Shown: positions 22,801 through 34,266 of the stretch, piece by piece
How positions within the stretch are numbered: the stretch's first letter is position 1
Layout: each line of letters opens with the position of its first letter
Origin: Paguma larvata
Taxonomy: Eukaryota > Chordata > Mammalia > Carnivora > Viverridae
Assembly (NCBI GenBank): GCA_030068075.1
Contig: CM057841.1
Location: 43,751,030 to 43,815,029 of the forward strand
Length of the DNA stretch: 64,000 nt
Reading direction: 5' to 3'
Made by a program: the position numbers and the translations under genes
Notes under the pieces: generated by a model
Seen by the model: the letters and a program-made list of their open reading frames with translations, nothing else
What the model was told of the DNA's origin: nothing
Databases searched by the model: none

Positions 22801-23749
22801 GACAATCTGGCAGTCAACTTTAAATCACATAGAAAAGAAATCTGACAGTTGTTGATTCTGTATTTTTCTACCTAATCTGGACTTTGCGAGAGGCTTGCCA
22901 ATGAGCCCAGATTTTTGCCACAGTTCCTCTCTTGGGGCAATTTGACTCGATCTCAGCTTCTGTATATTTCTCAATTTGAGCAGCCTACAGACTCAGGACG
23001 CTGTGCTTTGGCACCCTTTAAAATCTAATTGAGACTAGCTCCGGCGAACGCATTCCCTTGCCTGGATTCTATTAAAACTGGGTACCGATTTCCTTGACTG
23101 CAGCTTTTAGAATCTGCAACCTCAGGCAGAGGATGGTGGTTCTGAGCCATGCTGTGATTTCTAGCAATCACCATTACAACCAAATTCTCGTGCCAGAGCA
23201 TTTGGATACCCCTATGAAGTTCACTCTAATGGAATCTGCCTTCCTGTTGTGTTTTGATGGTACCGTCCTCATCCTGGTGAATTACACCAGCCTTGGGAAC
23301 CAGAGTAGGCCAACAGGCCCAAGCATTACAGAGACAGGCCGGGCTAAGAGCGAGCAACCATTCTAATAACAAATGAGAGTATAAACCACAGCACATACTG
23401 TACTTAAGGAGTACACCTACGGAGTCGGGTGCATTATCCCTGTAATACTGGCAAGTGTGAGACGAAGCTCCCAAGTTTCTTCAGGCCAGAATCACTATCG
23501 CTACTGTCTCCCCTGTAACGTGAAGCTAAACCTAAATCCAGCAAACTGGATACTCTAAAGAGTGGGTGTAACAAGTCACTTTCCCTTCTAGGGAGAGAGG
23601 AGTTACCTACATTTATACAAAATGCTGCTTAGTCACCTAAATATTTATGTGTTCATGAGGCTGTTGCAAATCTACGACATGAATAATTTCTTAGGTAAGG
23701 GTCTGCTTTGGGCCCGCCAGTATTTCCAGTATCTCACACTACCACTTTA
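19891..23749. other. Noncoding interval with microsatellites
   Basis: No gene called. It contains an A18 run (20810-20827), a G16 run (21083-21098), a CA repeat (21546-21568), a CA repeat (22636-22657) and a minus-strand donor-like GTCAG|GTGAGC at 22042/22041 without a convincing partner acceptor. A plus-strand GACC|GTAAGT donor-like site is at 20944/20945. Confidence 0.45.
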
Positions 23750-23774
23750 GAAGAAGAAGAAGAAGAAGAAGAAG

Positions 23775-23816
<42 letters not shown>
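23750..23816 (+). repeat. Compound trinucleotide repeat (GAA)9(GCA)13
   Basis: Nine uninterrupted GAA units (23750-23776) pass directly into thirteen uninterrupted GCA (equivalently CAG) units (23777-23815). An antisense frame would read poly-Cys then poly-Phe, which is not a credible protein. Both units belong to triplet classes known to be unstable. Confidence 0.97.
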
Positions 23817-23817
<1 letters not shown>

Positions 23818-26114
23818 TCCACTGTCCAACAGCACACAGTGACAAAATGAGGACACACTCCGTGGATACCGCTTGTGACCAGAACTGAAAGAACCAAGCT
23901 AAATCATCACCAGCCCCAGGTAATACTTTGCTAGTATGCTGCAATCACGGATTTATTCTAATGAACTAACAACATTTGGGTCATCCAAGGTGAGCCAGGC
24001 CTGTCCTAGGAGTGTCTACTAATCATCCTTTAAAGTCATAATGATGAAAACTGAAATCTCGCTTATTTTAGCTCCTTGCCACTGGGCAGTCCATTGGCTC
24101 AGAGTTTACACGGCAGTTAAATTCAATCCTGAAGCAGCAAGAAGGAAGGCACTTCACTGTCCTGTTGGGACGAGCCAAACAGAGGCCCGCTGAGAGTGCT
24201 GTTTTATTTGGGTCCTTTCCACCCTCCCTGAGTATTCATTTGTGCAAATAAAAGACGGAAGGAAAGAAACCAAAATTAAAGTTTCAGGTGGTTGGGGAAG
24301 CAGCTCAGATTTTCTTTTTTCTTTTGGAAGAGTTACCAAGCGTTTCTCAATAGTTCCCTGTCCATCAAAACTGTTTTCAGGAGAACTGGAAAACAGCGGC
24401 TCTATCCCATAGAAAGTGCAGCCATTTCAAAAGAGAGCTGGGAGAGGGAGGTGACCCACGTCATAGATACAGAAGGTCTCCAAGTCATTTAATTCCTTGT
24501 GATTCCAAAAGGGCTGATTTTAAAGTGTAAAAGTGCTTGCTTCTGCCTCTGCCCTGTGTTGTTAAATAACACTTGGGCAATTAAAGAAAAGAGCAAAGTG
24601 TGACCCCAGCCCATTCTGAGAGGCACTCACACGCTCTCTGAACACAGGCTAGAAACGAAGTGCAGACAATCTCCTTAGTCCTGTAATTTAAGGACGGGAG
24701 AGAGGAAAAGTTTCTCTTGGCCTTCAGAGGCATACACCTCTGCAAGGGGGCCTTCGGAGTGTCTGCAAAATAGAATGCACAAAGATACAGGTGTGCAAAC
24801 ATCCAGGTATGTCCCTCTCTCCAATCACTCCTTTCCTGAAACCCTTAAATTATTTTTCACAGTGGACTCCTGACTTCGCACATATCCCACCTCTGTTCCC
24901 TAACTGCTTTTCGTGTTTGGGCTGGGTGAAAAGAAAGACTCAGAAGCTCAGGCCGCCAGCGGCTGTTCTGGCCTTGGCCTCTCTCAATCAGGTTACCTTG
25001 GAAGTTGTCTGTTTTCCTCTCAAATGCAGTCTCTGCCCCAGCACTTGGGCTTCCTTCTCCAGCCCAGCCTCCTGGAACTCATGATTTTTAGGGTTTCCCC
25101 TTGAAACCTATCCAGAAACCACAGCCATTAAAAGAACATGAAGGTTTGACACCTCCTGAATTTAGGAATGAGGGGACTCGAGGGGCTAACTCTGCAAACT
25201 CGCACCTGCTGCTTGATGGCAAAGAAACAAAGTTCCCCAGCTAGCGGGAGCGAGCTTTAAATTATACTCTATTTATTTAGTGACTGTCTCCAAGGATCTC
25301 AAAGCATAGGATGAAATAAGATGACGTGTAACTTTCTCACTATCTACCTTCAAGGCTTAAGTTTGTTTTCCTTGCTTTGCCTTGATACATTCCATGCAGC
25401 AAGCCCCAGCCCCGGAAGCGGGGGGGGGGGGGGGGGGGGGGGGCCTTCTCCCTGTGCCCAAGTGGGGCTGTCTAATCTCTCTGAGCTTATCTGTCAGTGG
25501 CTTTCAGAGTCTTCTAGGCCTGTTAAATGACACAAACAGGGGGTGGGAACAATGAGGACCCTCCTGGATTCACCTGCTCGTGTGTTTCATTTAAACAGTT
25601 TACATACCGTGCACCACTAAGCCAGGCAATGCACTCCTGCAATATACCAATGATGGTCTGTGCCCTCGAGGTGCTTTACCATTCTTAAAACACAGTTACG
25701 CCCAAAGCAGAAAAGACCATTTTCCAGAAAGTTCTTTTCCCTCTATAAGTCTACAGTGACTCAATGATTACTTTTTTTTTCTGCTATTGACCTAACTTGG
25801 GCAATCTTTCTCCTTTCACAGGACTAACATCACAGCTCTCCCTCTCCTCCACCCATCTCCCCCACGGAAATGTTTTTCCAGAGTGCGAACAAACTAAAAT
25901 TAGAGGGTGGGCAAGTGGGCAAAGGTGCCTTCCAGCTTCAAACCTCTGATTTTCCCTTTAATTACTCCACAATAAGCACATTCTTCACATTGTTTCAAAC
26001 TGACCAGTGTGACTTCTCTTGTTCTTGAAAAGGGCGCATTTTTAGGCGGAGGAACCCAAACTTTTAAATGACACTAGCACCGCAAATATTCAGAAGGCAG
26101 GAACTAACCAAAAG
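23817..26114. other. Noncoding interval with a G24 homopolymer and weak L2-like text
   Basis: No gene called. Around 25590-25690 the text 'taagccaggcaatgcactcc' and 'tctgtgccctcgaggtgctt' weakly resembles L2. A 24-G run occupies 25420-25443. A purine-rich tract lies at 26118-26172. Confidence 0.45.
25420..25443 (+). repeat. G24 homopolymer
   Basis: Twenty-four consecutive G, the longest of several long G runs in the window (15 at 19239, 16 at 21083). The true length in the genome is uncertain because such runs are error-prone in sequencing. Confidence 0.85.
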
Positions 26115-26319
26115 CAAAATAAGGAAGGAAGAAGGGAGGGAGAGAGAGAGGGAAAGATGGAAGGAGGAAGGGCTTCACTCTGTACCCAGCAGAATTTAGA
26201 CACTCTCATCCCAGGTAGGTTCCAATGGGAATCTCGAGTTCAAGTGCATCCAGCCTGCCCTTCCCCCACAGGCCCCAAGAGAATGGGAAGTTCAGCCAAG
26301 ACTTGCAGCACCTGCCTGC

Positions 26320-27250
26320 CGCTCTAGGCCGGCGGTGCGAACCGGGAAGGCTGGCCGGCTGGGGAGGGAGGCTCCACTCACCTGGCACACAAAGGCTCCG
26401 CACACCTCCGGAGGGAGGAGGCACTCGCAGGTCCGGGGGCCGCGGCGCGCTCGACAATGGGAAATTCCAGCGGCACCGGAGCCCCGAACTTACCCACCCC
26501 AGGCGGCATTCTCCCCACCTCCCGCCGCCCCCGGGACTCCGAGGTGGCTCTGGCTAGGTGCAGGGGGGCCGCAGGCAGGGGAGGGGGACTCATGGTGGCG
26601 GCGGCGGCGGGGGCTGGCGGTCGCCCCTCCCCGGGAGGGAGGGTCCCCGGGCGCGGCGGGGATTCACCCACGGGGCGCGGTGCTCGCGTCCGGGTCCCCG
26701 GCCTGCCCGCCGCCGGCTCACCGCCCGCCCGGAATCGCTTTATGTAAATGAAGCTCAACTCGCAGTTTGCAGGCTCACCGCCCGGGGAAGGGGGGCGGGC
26801 GGGGCGGGGGGCCTTCGGGGATCCACATTACACAGCAACAAAGCGGAAGGTTAATTTGAAACTCACAGCCCCGCCGCCGCTCGGCTCCCCGGGCAAAGCC
26901 TGACATCTACAGTCGTGCCGGGCGCAGGCCGGGTACTCGGCGGCGGCCGCGCCCGCGGGGACACGGGGACACACGGGCGCGCGAGGCCCGAGCGCTCGGC
27001 CGCGCTCCGGGTACGGGCTTCTGGGCAGGCCGGGCCGCGCGCCTGGGACGGGAGCCCTGGGCGGCTTGGCCTGCGCCGCCTCGGGAACCGGCCCGGCGGG
27101 AACAAAGCCCGGTCCTTCCCAGGCGCTGACCCCTCTCTCTCATCAAAAGTCAGGGGCCGGCCTAGAATCGGGCGAGAAGAAAGGGGCGCGCCCTCGGCCA
27201 CAAAAGGGAGCCTGGGGCCTCAGAACCGGAGCCATCGGTCTCTGGGCCCC
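26320..27250. promoter_or_regulatory. CpG island (promoter candidate A)
   Basis: Dense CpG over about 0.9 kb: cgcgcgag, ggcggcggcggcggg, cgcggcggggatt and many more, in contrast to CpG-poor flanks. It contains GC boxes (ggggcgggcggggcgggg near 26793-26811), an octamer-like ATGTAAAT at 26743 and an ETS-like CGGAAG at 26844. No TATA box was seen. Minus-strand exon features inside it suggest minus-strand transcription. This is a prediction from composition. Confidence 0.85.
26382..26593 (-). other. Candidate coding first exon (unrecognised protein)
   Basis: On the minus strand an ATG sits in the context GCCGCCACCATGAG, a near-ideal Kozak start. The frame stays open for 70 codons and two further bases, then meets TGTGCCAG|GTGAGT, a consensus 5' splice site whose intron side begins at 26381. 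The in-frame stop lies inside that donor, as expected if the frame continues in a later exon. A second donor, GGGTGG|GTAAGT, lies inside the frame at 26494/26493 and would shorten the coding part to 33 codons plus one base. The predicted peptide begins MSPPPLPAAP, is Ala/Pro/Arg-rich and matches no family I know. It lies in a CpG island. It could instead be 5' untranslated sequence or noncoding RNA. Confidence 0.35.
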
Positions 27251-29517
27251 ATCCACGTCACAGCCAGGCCACTCTAGCATGGGGACATTAGCCAATGTGG
27301 ACAGGAATTTATTTGAAACACACACCCATCCTATTAACTGCTTTACAGGGCACTTCTGTTTTTCAGCTGCAGAAACTTAGAAAAACATCCCCTGCTCTCC
27401 ACTCAGAGTTTAAGGATAGAGTTTTTCACGGGAGAGAAAGAAGAGGGGGGCGTAAGAAAAGTCACAGCTTGCAATTAAGCTTACAGTCTTTTTACAAGAC
27501 TTGCCTTAAAATACACACACACACACACACACACACATCATTTCAGAAAGGCATACATCATGCCCTTCACAGGAAGATTCTACTGCCAGGTCAGATTTAA
27601 TGGGGCCACCTCAGCTGGTCAGAGCAACCGCTGGGCACTTTTCTATTCTCCCTAGGTTCGCCCTCTCCGTTCTCATATGCAAAGGCAGCACCAGAGAAAT
27701 CTCACCGGAAGTCACCGTCTTCCCTGTTAGAATCCCACGCTCAGTCTGATTTTACTCCTGATTCTCCCAGTACAGAAGGGCACCTGCTTTTCCCTTTCTG
27801 AGAGCCACCCAACCAGGCTGGCCCCACAACCTTGAGAGTCCTTTCCCCGACTGCACAATAATGAACCATGCAAGTGTTAGAAATATAATAAGCTCAGGAG
27901 GCAAAGAGCTGTATGTATGGAATCGTATTAGCATTAAACACACTGATGCAGGAGACAAGAGGAGGCTCGGCTGATTGAAACTATCATGTCTCCATGCACA
28001 AGGCATTCTGCACAATGTAATTTGAGTTCAAATTAACGTAAATATCCAACCTGTTGGGAACAGACAAGCCCTCTCTACATTTTACATTTTAGTCCATAAA
28101 AGAGACTCCAAAAATTTTTTTTTTGTCTGCCAGGGCCCTGGGAGAAAAGACGGCCTCTAGGGAATCATGTCTGATTAGGAACAAAGGAGAGCACAAGCCA
28201 AATTCTGTCACACATGAGAGAGTGGGGGTGGGGGGGAGGTGCTGGAGAGCAAAAACGGAAAGTGGAAGATGATTTCGCAGACCAGAGTATGATCAGTGCC
28301 GGGCTGCCGCCAGACCACCTGACTTCAGGCCCCAGAACAGGTGGTGTTTTCAAAACACACTATTATTTATATTAGCCACATGAGTTGAGAACACCTTAAA
28401 GAAAACCAATTAATAATTTAATTGAAAAAGTGACTATGAATAATACATAAAGATGATGATGCTAGCAATAACGCAAGTAGCGTGGCCCTCACAACACAGA
28501 GACGTCCCTGGAAATGTCGTCAGGAACATGAGGACTCCGGGCCCCTCTGTCTTACCTGGGAGCAACCTGGAGCCCGTGAGATAAAAGACAGTAAGAAAAT
28601 GTTGATACTCCCTGAAAATCTCATTTTGCTGCTTTATCTTAACTTTTATTAGCAGGGGACGACCTCATAATCTGGTGACATCGTGAACCTGGTGGGCCGA
28701 CAGATAAATATCTTCAATAAAAGGAAAGCTGGAATGCTAAAGAACCAGCTATAAAGTACTCTGGGAGGACCGTGAGGTGCTGGGCAGAAGGCCCCGGGGG
28801 GGATCTGCAGGACACTGCCGGCGTCCCAAGGGGCACACGCGGCAATGTGCCCTCCTGCACCTCAGGGGTGACAAGTGAAACTGGGAGTGACCCTGGGTCC
28901 CTTGCCTTTATCTTAATCGAGCGCGGGCTACAGGCATGGTGGGAGCTGGTCAAGCTCGCCTTTGTTACAGGCAAAATCTGACCGGGCTGGTCCGCGGGCA
29001 GGGACCCGGGACGTCTGCAGCAGCAGTGTAAGGGTTTCCCAAAAAGCTGGGGCCTTACCTCTACCAAAACTTCTTGTCATCGTTAACAAAACAGTACCTC
29101 TTCAGAGGGATCCTGCAACTTGTGCACTTCCCTATGGAATCAACTGTTTGCCTGAAAGACAGGTTGCAAACTCTGTCCCCTGGCTCCTAAGGCCCTGGCC
29201 CTTCGGAGAGCAGATATCCGTAGTTCGCCCCACGGCCTACCCCGCAGAGACAGCCTGGCACTCTCAGGGCTCCTGAGCACTGTAGACAAATAGACCCACT
29301 CTCAGAAAAGGCAGCTCTCCATAGCTAGTCTCTTCTCATCTGAAAACCGTAATTGGCAACAGCCAAAAGGATAAATATTTAAAAATAAATCAGGGAATGC
29401 TATCCTCTTCCCTACTCCTCCCCTCACTCCTCTCCAAGCCAGAGGCCAGCCCCCTAACACTTAGCTGGCTGGTAAATTACAGTGATCCCAAGTGAGCCAA
29501 ACTGGCTTGTCTGTCTG

Positions 29518-29550
<33 letters not shown>

Positions 29551-32509
29551 ACATACACACTCCCTCTCCAACGCCGTATCCCTTCACTTCAGCGAAAGTA
29601 AATATGATCTCCGAGCTAAGATACAGTGAATGTCAGCATTCTGACTTCCGGCTAAACCTGGACTCTCTATTTTCACAGCACAACTGGGTTTAGGGGAGAT
29701 TTGTGTGTTCTTCCAGATCCCTGTATTTTTATTAAAATATACAGACACACTGATTTTAAAATTACTGCTTCAATAACCTTGAGGTTTTAACAAAGAAAAA
29801 GCCAGGAGAGGGCAAAAACAAAAGTCCCTGAAACAAACAATTAAACATTTGGAGCTCAACTGCACTCCATGCCCTGAATTCACCCCATCGTTCCCAGGCA
29901 GCTGTATTCAGGGGCCCACCCGGTGACCAGGCCCTCCTGGGTGCGACGGAGACTGCAGGCTCTCCTCAGAACAGCCCACACTCACCTTCGTAACCACGGG
30001 AGGCTGGCGTGCCAAGGCCTACACAGATAATTTGATTCACATTTCTCTGACACATACCTCAAGGCCTCCATCTATCGCTACAACGCTAATTCCAGAGATT
30101 AATTTTTTTACCCCCAAATCAGGGCTGGAACATTATCTAGTTTACTTACCCACCCTCCCCAACCTGGACCCTACATCTGTCAACGACACGCATAAGAAAG
30201 ACACAAACGAGTAACCATGTTTTAAAAACCATGATTGGAAGGAGCTTTTCCAAATTAATTTGAAGTCACAAAGCCCAAGTTTTAAGAAAGCCAAAAATAA
30301 AGGACTTGCCTTACAACAGCTTTAAAGCATTAGGTGAAGGGCTTGCTCTCTTTCTTCCCTTTTTTTTTTTTAACAAAAATATTATTTCTTAAAGGGCAAA
30401 GAGAATTTGCCATGCAAGACTTTTATACCCACGGGGATTCGTACATTTGTGTTTCCAAACCTTGAAATTGAGAATTTTAATGAAAAGGCAGACAGATGCT
30501 TAAGGACGGCATCGCAATCAGGGTCCGCGCATTACAGTAGAGAGGTGCTTTGTTTGGGGGCCAGGAAAAAGAGGTGGACTCCTTTCTTTTCATGGGCCAT
30601 CCCCACTGGCGGGCTCACTCCTTTACACTCTGATGCAAACCACTGCATTCTTGGAGGGAAGCAGGTTTGAGGGAGAAGAAAGGAAAAGGGAAACAGGAGA
30701 GGAAAGAGAAGGAGGAGGAAGTAAGGCCTCTTTCTATAAATTGGAGTTTGAAAAAAAAAAAAACAAACACAGAATCTCAGCACAGCCTCAATTCCATAAT
30801 ACGTACCAACAGCTTCCCTACACATGTGTGAAAACAATCAATTAGACAATATGCCAGGAGCACACGAACCAAGATCAGATTTTTGTTTCAGTGAAGAATT
30901 CCACTTGGGTTGGCCATTCCTTCCTATCAAGCAGCCACTCCTTGGGGCAGGACACTAAGGGATAAACAAAAGACCACCCTGTTCACACTCTTCCCCCCCC
31001 CCGCCCCCCCCAAATGATTCTAGAATCCCATTTTCTTATCTCGCCATTTTAGTGCGTTTTTGTTTGCAATCTGTGCTAATCTGACTTAAGAGCCCGGGCT
31101 GAAATTTCACATATCCTCCAAGTCAGCCAGTGTTTTAGAATTTGGATTTCTATTGAGGCCGCTCCAGTCGTCAGCGAGGCCTACGGTAAAATGTGCTTCA
31201 TGCTGTTTCGATTGTCTCTCTGCAGACAAATAGAAACTGTGAAATTTAAAGAATGGATAAAAAAAAAATCTAAAACAAAGAGGTTAAAAAAATAGGACAA
31301 ATGTTTTTGCTTTTGTGTCTCCCTGGAGCAATTGTTTGGAGGAGTCTGCACTGACAATAACCATGAGAAGGCCATCTAAAGGCGATGCGCGCACAAGGGG
31401 ACTCCTTGCCTGCTGCCTTTGGTCTGGGAGAAAAAGCACCTTAGCTCCGTTCTCCAGGAACAAAAGGCCAGGGCCACGGAAGGGGGGAGAGGTGACTGGG
31501 GCTTTCACACGGAGCCAAGTGTCAATGCACGTTCATTTTTCACCCGTCTTAGTTGGAAAGCAGCTCAGTGAACTTCCTAATGACTGCTTTTCCCTCTCCC
31601 CCTATTATTTCTAAACCTAAAAGAACAAAACAATAATATTTTTTTAAACCTAAAACCCATCATCCTATTAGAGGAAAGCCTTAGGGACCTACAAAGTTTT
31701 CCCTCCTTCCTTTCCCCCACCCTGCTTTTGTTTTTTTTTTTTTTTTTTTTTGGAGGAGGGGGGATTCCAATTGTAGATCACATGGAAATAAGAGACATTG
31801 GACATCGTGGCCGTTTTTAGTAACACCAGAACTGCCTTTATGTCGACAAAAAGGCAGAGAGCAGAAAAATAAACGCAGAGGGGAAAAAAAAAAAAGACTG
31901 ATCAGGGGTAGAAGGTGATAGTCGGGAGGCTGTGGGGCAGAGCCTGAAAACATTTTCTTTTTTCACAGCATGAAGGCGCTAATGCCAGCTTCAGATTTGC
32001 GACTGAATCAAAGTCATCACTACAAGGTTGGTGTTTTTTGGGGAGGGGGGTAGAGGGGGAGGGGGGTGCATGGAGAAGTGGACAATAAGGATATATTAAA
32101 GACACAGACAAGGTGTGTGGGTGTGGGGAGGGGTGGTGCCTCAAAGAAAGGAAGCTGGGATGAATCACTGCATGCCTTGGAAATACCAGGGCAAGTGGAT
32201 GTCGGAGTGTTTAAGCAGATTCTAAGCTGGAAACATCTTCCCCAGCGGGCGAACTCTAGGCCGAGGCAGTGACACGCAACCCTCAGCCTTTGAACCCAGA
32301 CCTGGCAGCTTAGGAACGCGTCCCCCCCCTTCCCCAGGCAGACGCAGGCTCCAGCTGAAAAAGCGGGGTGGGGGTAGGGATGAGAGGGCCCTGCGAAGAA
32401 ACACAATAAACAACTCAAATATGAACGGAAATGACATCAGCAAAGTGAAGGGCCTGTTTATTGCAGATCAAAACAAAACAAACTTCCAAACCTTTTGTGT
32501 ATACAAGAT
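27251..32509. other. Repeat-poor noncoding interval
   Basis: No gene called and no young SINE in about 5.3 kb, unlike the flanks. It holds a CA repeat (27512-27537), a CT tract (29520-29548) and a T21 run (31731-31751). Minus-strand donor-like sites are CCCAG|GTAAGA at 28556/28555, TAGAG|GTAAGG at 29059/29058 and GAAG|GTGAGT at 29986/29985. I could not pair them with good acceptors. Confidence 0.5.
27512..27537 (+). repeat. (CA)13 microsatellite
   Basis: Uninterrupted CA dinucleotides. Confidence 0.95.
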
Positions 32510-32514
32510 AACTC

Positions 32515-32523
32515 TATAAAAAG
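32515..32523 (+). promoter_or_regulatory. TATA-box-like motif
   Basis: TATAAAAAG in the context actctataaaaagccctcc is a good TATA match on the plus strand. No CpG island or Inr evidence accompanies it, so it may be chance. Confidence 0.2.
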
Positions 32524-32762
32524 CCCTCCTAAAATGTCACCAGGGTCGACACATCAGCATCCCAAGAAAACAGATGACAGTTACCAAAGGGGGAGGGGGG
32601 ACAGGGAGGAGGAAGGGGGCTGAAGGGAAGAAGATGGGAGGAGATAGAAAACCAGAAGGGGCCAAAAACCCAGCTGACTAGTTCCCCCCTCTGCTGATCC
32701 TTAATATTTATTGGTGTTTATAATCTAAAAGCCATGCTCTGTGTTTCACTTAATACAAGGCC

Positions 32763-32826
32763 AGACAGTGCTGTCTAATGAGGCAGCATTACAATCAGCT
32801 TGTAATACTGAATTTTTAATGCTGCC
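32763..32826 (+). other. Dyad-rich element (nested hairpins)
   Basis: Three perfect inverted repeats lie within 64 nt. AGACAG-TG-CTGTCT is at 32763-32776. GGCAGCATTA at 32782-32791 pairs with TAATGCTGCC at 32817-32826. ATTACAA at 32788-32794 pairs with TTGTAAT at 32800-32806 around a TCAGC loop. The outer 10-bp stem and inner 7-bp stem compete over ATTA but are compatible if the outer stem shortens to GGCAGC/GCTGCC. The family is unknown. It could be a structured RNA segment or a cluster of homeodomain-type ATTA sites. Confidence 0.6.
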
Positions 32827-34228
32827 AAGGATTCTGTTACATAATAATATGAAAAACAGAAGCTGAAAGTGGGCTCGCAGTGACAGGACACTGGTGGTTC
32901 CAGGCAGGCGAGCGCTTCAAGCCCGCCTTCCCTTCCCTCTCTCGCCCACTCCTTTCTCCCGTTCAGCCCTCCATCCCTACACAAGAGGTCGGTATGGAAA
33001 CCAAGAGGATTTCTTGGGAAATCCACTCTTTTTATTATTATTGCTGTTATTATAATCTTTGATCCCAAGTATATTTCAAAGAGTTTGAATTCTAGCCTAT
33101 CTGGGGTTACAAGCCTGCAGTGGAAATTGGGGGCGGCTACAAGACAAGGAATACAGGAGTGGGGGATAGCTTATTTTAGGAAAGCCAAACAATACGAAAA
33201 AAATCACAGAGGGAAAAGTACTAAGATGCTTGGGGGGTAGGGGGGTGCTGAAGTCGGCCAACCATATTCGCAGCTGCTGCACGCAGTTTACATTGGTGTA
33301 ATTTAAAAGCATATATATAGCCGCCGTTGCTCCTCTCTGTAATACCCCAAGACTGTAAATCTATAACCACTGCAATGATTTAGTGATTAAAAACATGATA
33401 ACATATTGTGTAACTGCAAACCACAGAACCCCTGCCAACTCTCCTCGAAGATAAAGAGAAAAAAAAAATACAGAAAATGTGTTGCTTGCAGCGATCTTCC
33501 TAAACCCAAAAGATTTTAATAAAAGAACCTATATAGTAGACGAATTGGAAAAGGGTGAGTGGATTCTATGTGAAGCCAGAGAGGGAGGGGGGAAAGGGCA
33601 GCTTTATGTGGGATTCTTTTCCTTGTACTAACAAATTACGACCTAAACATGCCTTTTCTTTTCTCTCTCTCTCTCTTTTTTTAATAGTTTGTTGTAACTG
33701 GAATGACTGGTCTTGTGTGCTGTCTTGCATATTCAAAGCAGCTCTGTAATCGGATCTGGAGACCCAACCTTATTTGCCTGAACTCAATAGGGTTTTTCTT
33801 CTCCCCCACTCCCCCCCACTTCTTGTTTTGTTTTGGATTCGGTATTGTGGGTTTTCTGTTCTTGCTGGGAGCAGACAGCTACCCAGGAACAGGCTCTGGT
33901 GCCTTTAAGCTACAGAGCAAACACCTGAGAGGGGGAGGCACAATTTGTAACCTGGCAGGAGGAGCCTAAAATATACACAAAAAAATAAAATCAAAGCAGC
34001 TGTAGGGGTTTTGGCCTCTGAGCAGCTGACCTGACCCCATTCTGTATATTCTTTTATTTCCCCATTGCAGGATTCCTGCACCTTGGGTCAGATTCGAACT
34101 CAATGTGACCCCGAGGAGAAGGCAGTCGCCCGAGCCCTGGAAAGCTCCATGTGTAATGGGGGGATGGGGGGAGGATAAGTGCATACACATTCAGACTCCC
34201 CCAGTGTAGACACCCACGCACTATGTAC

Positions 34229-34266
<38 letters not shown>

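Noticed and set aside
23747..23944. Frame with poly-Cys and poly-Phe
   Set aside because: It is the antisense reading of the (GAA)n(GCA)n microsatellite.
32782..32826. microRNA precursor
   Set aside because: The stem is perfect for only 10 bp and is then broken. The total length is short for a pre-miRNA, and no known mature sequence was recognised.
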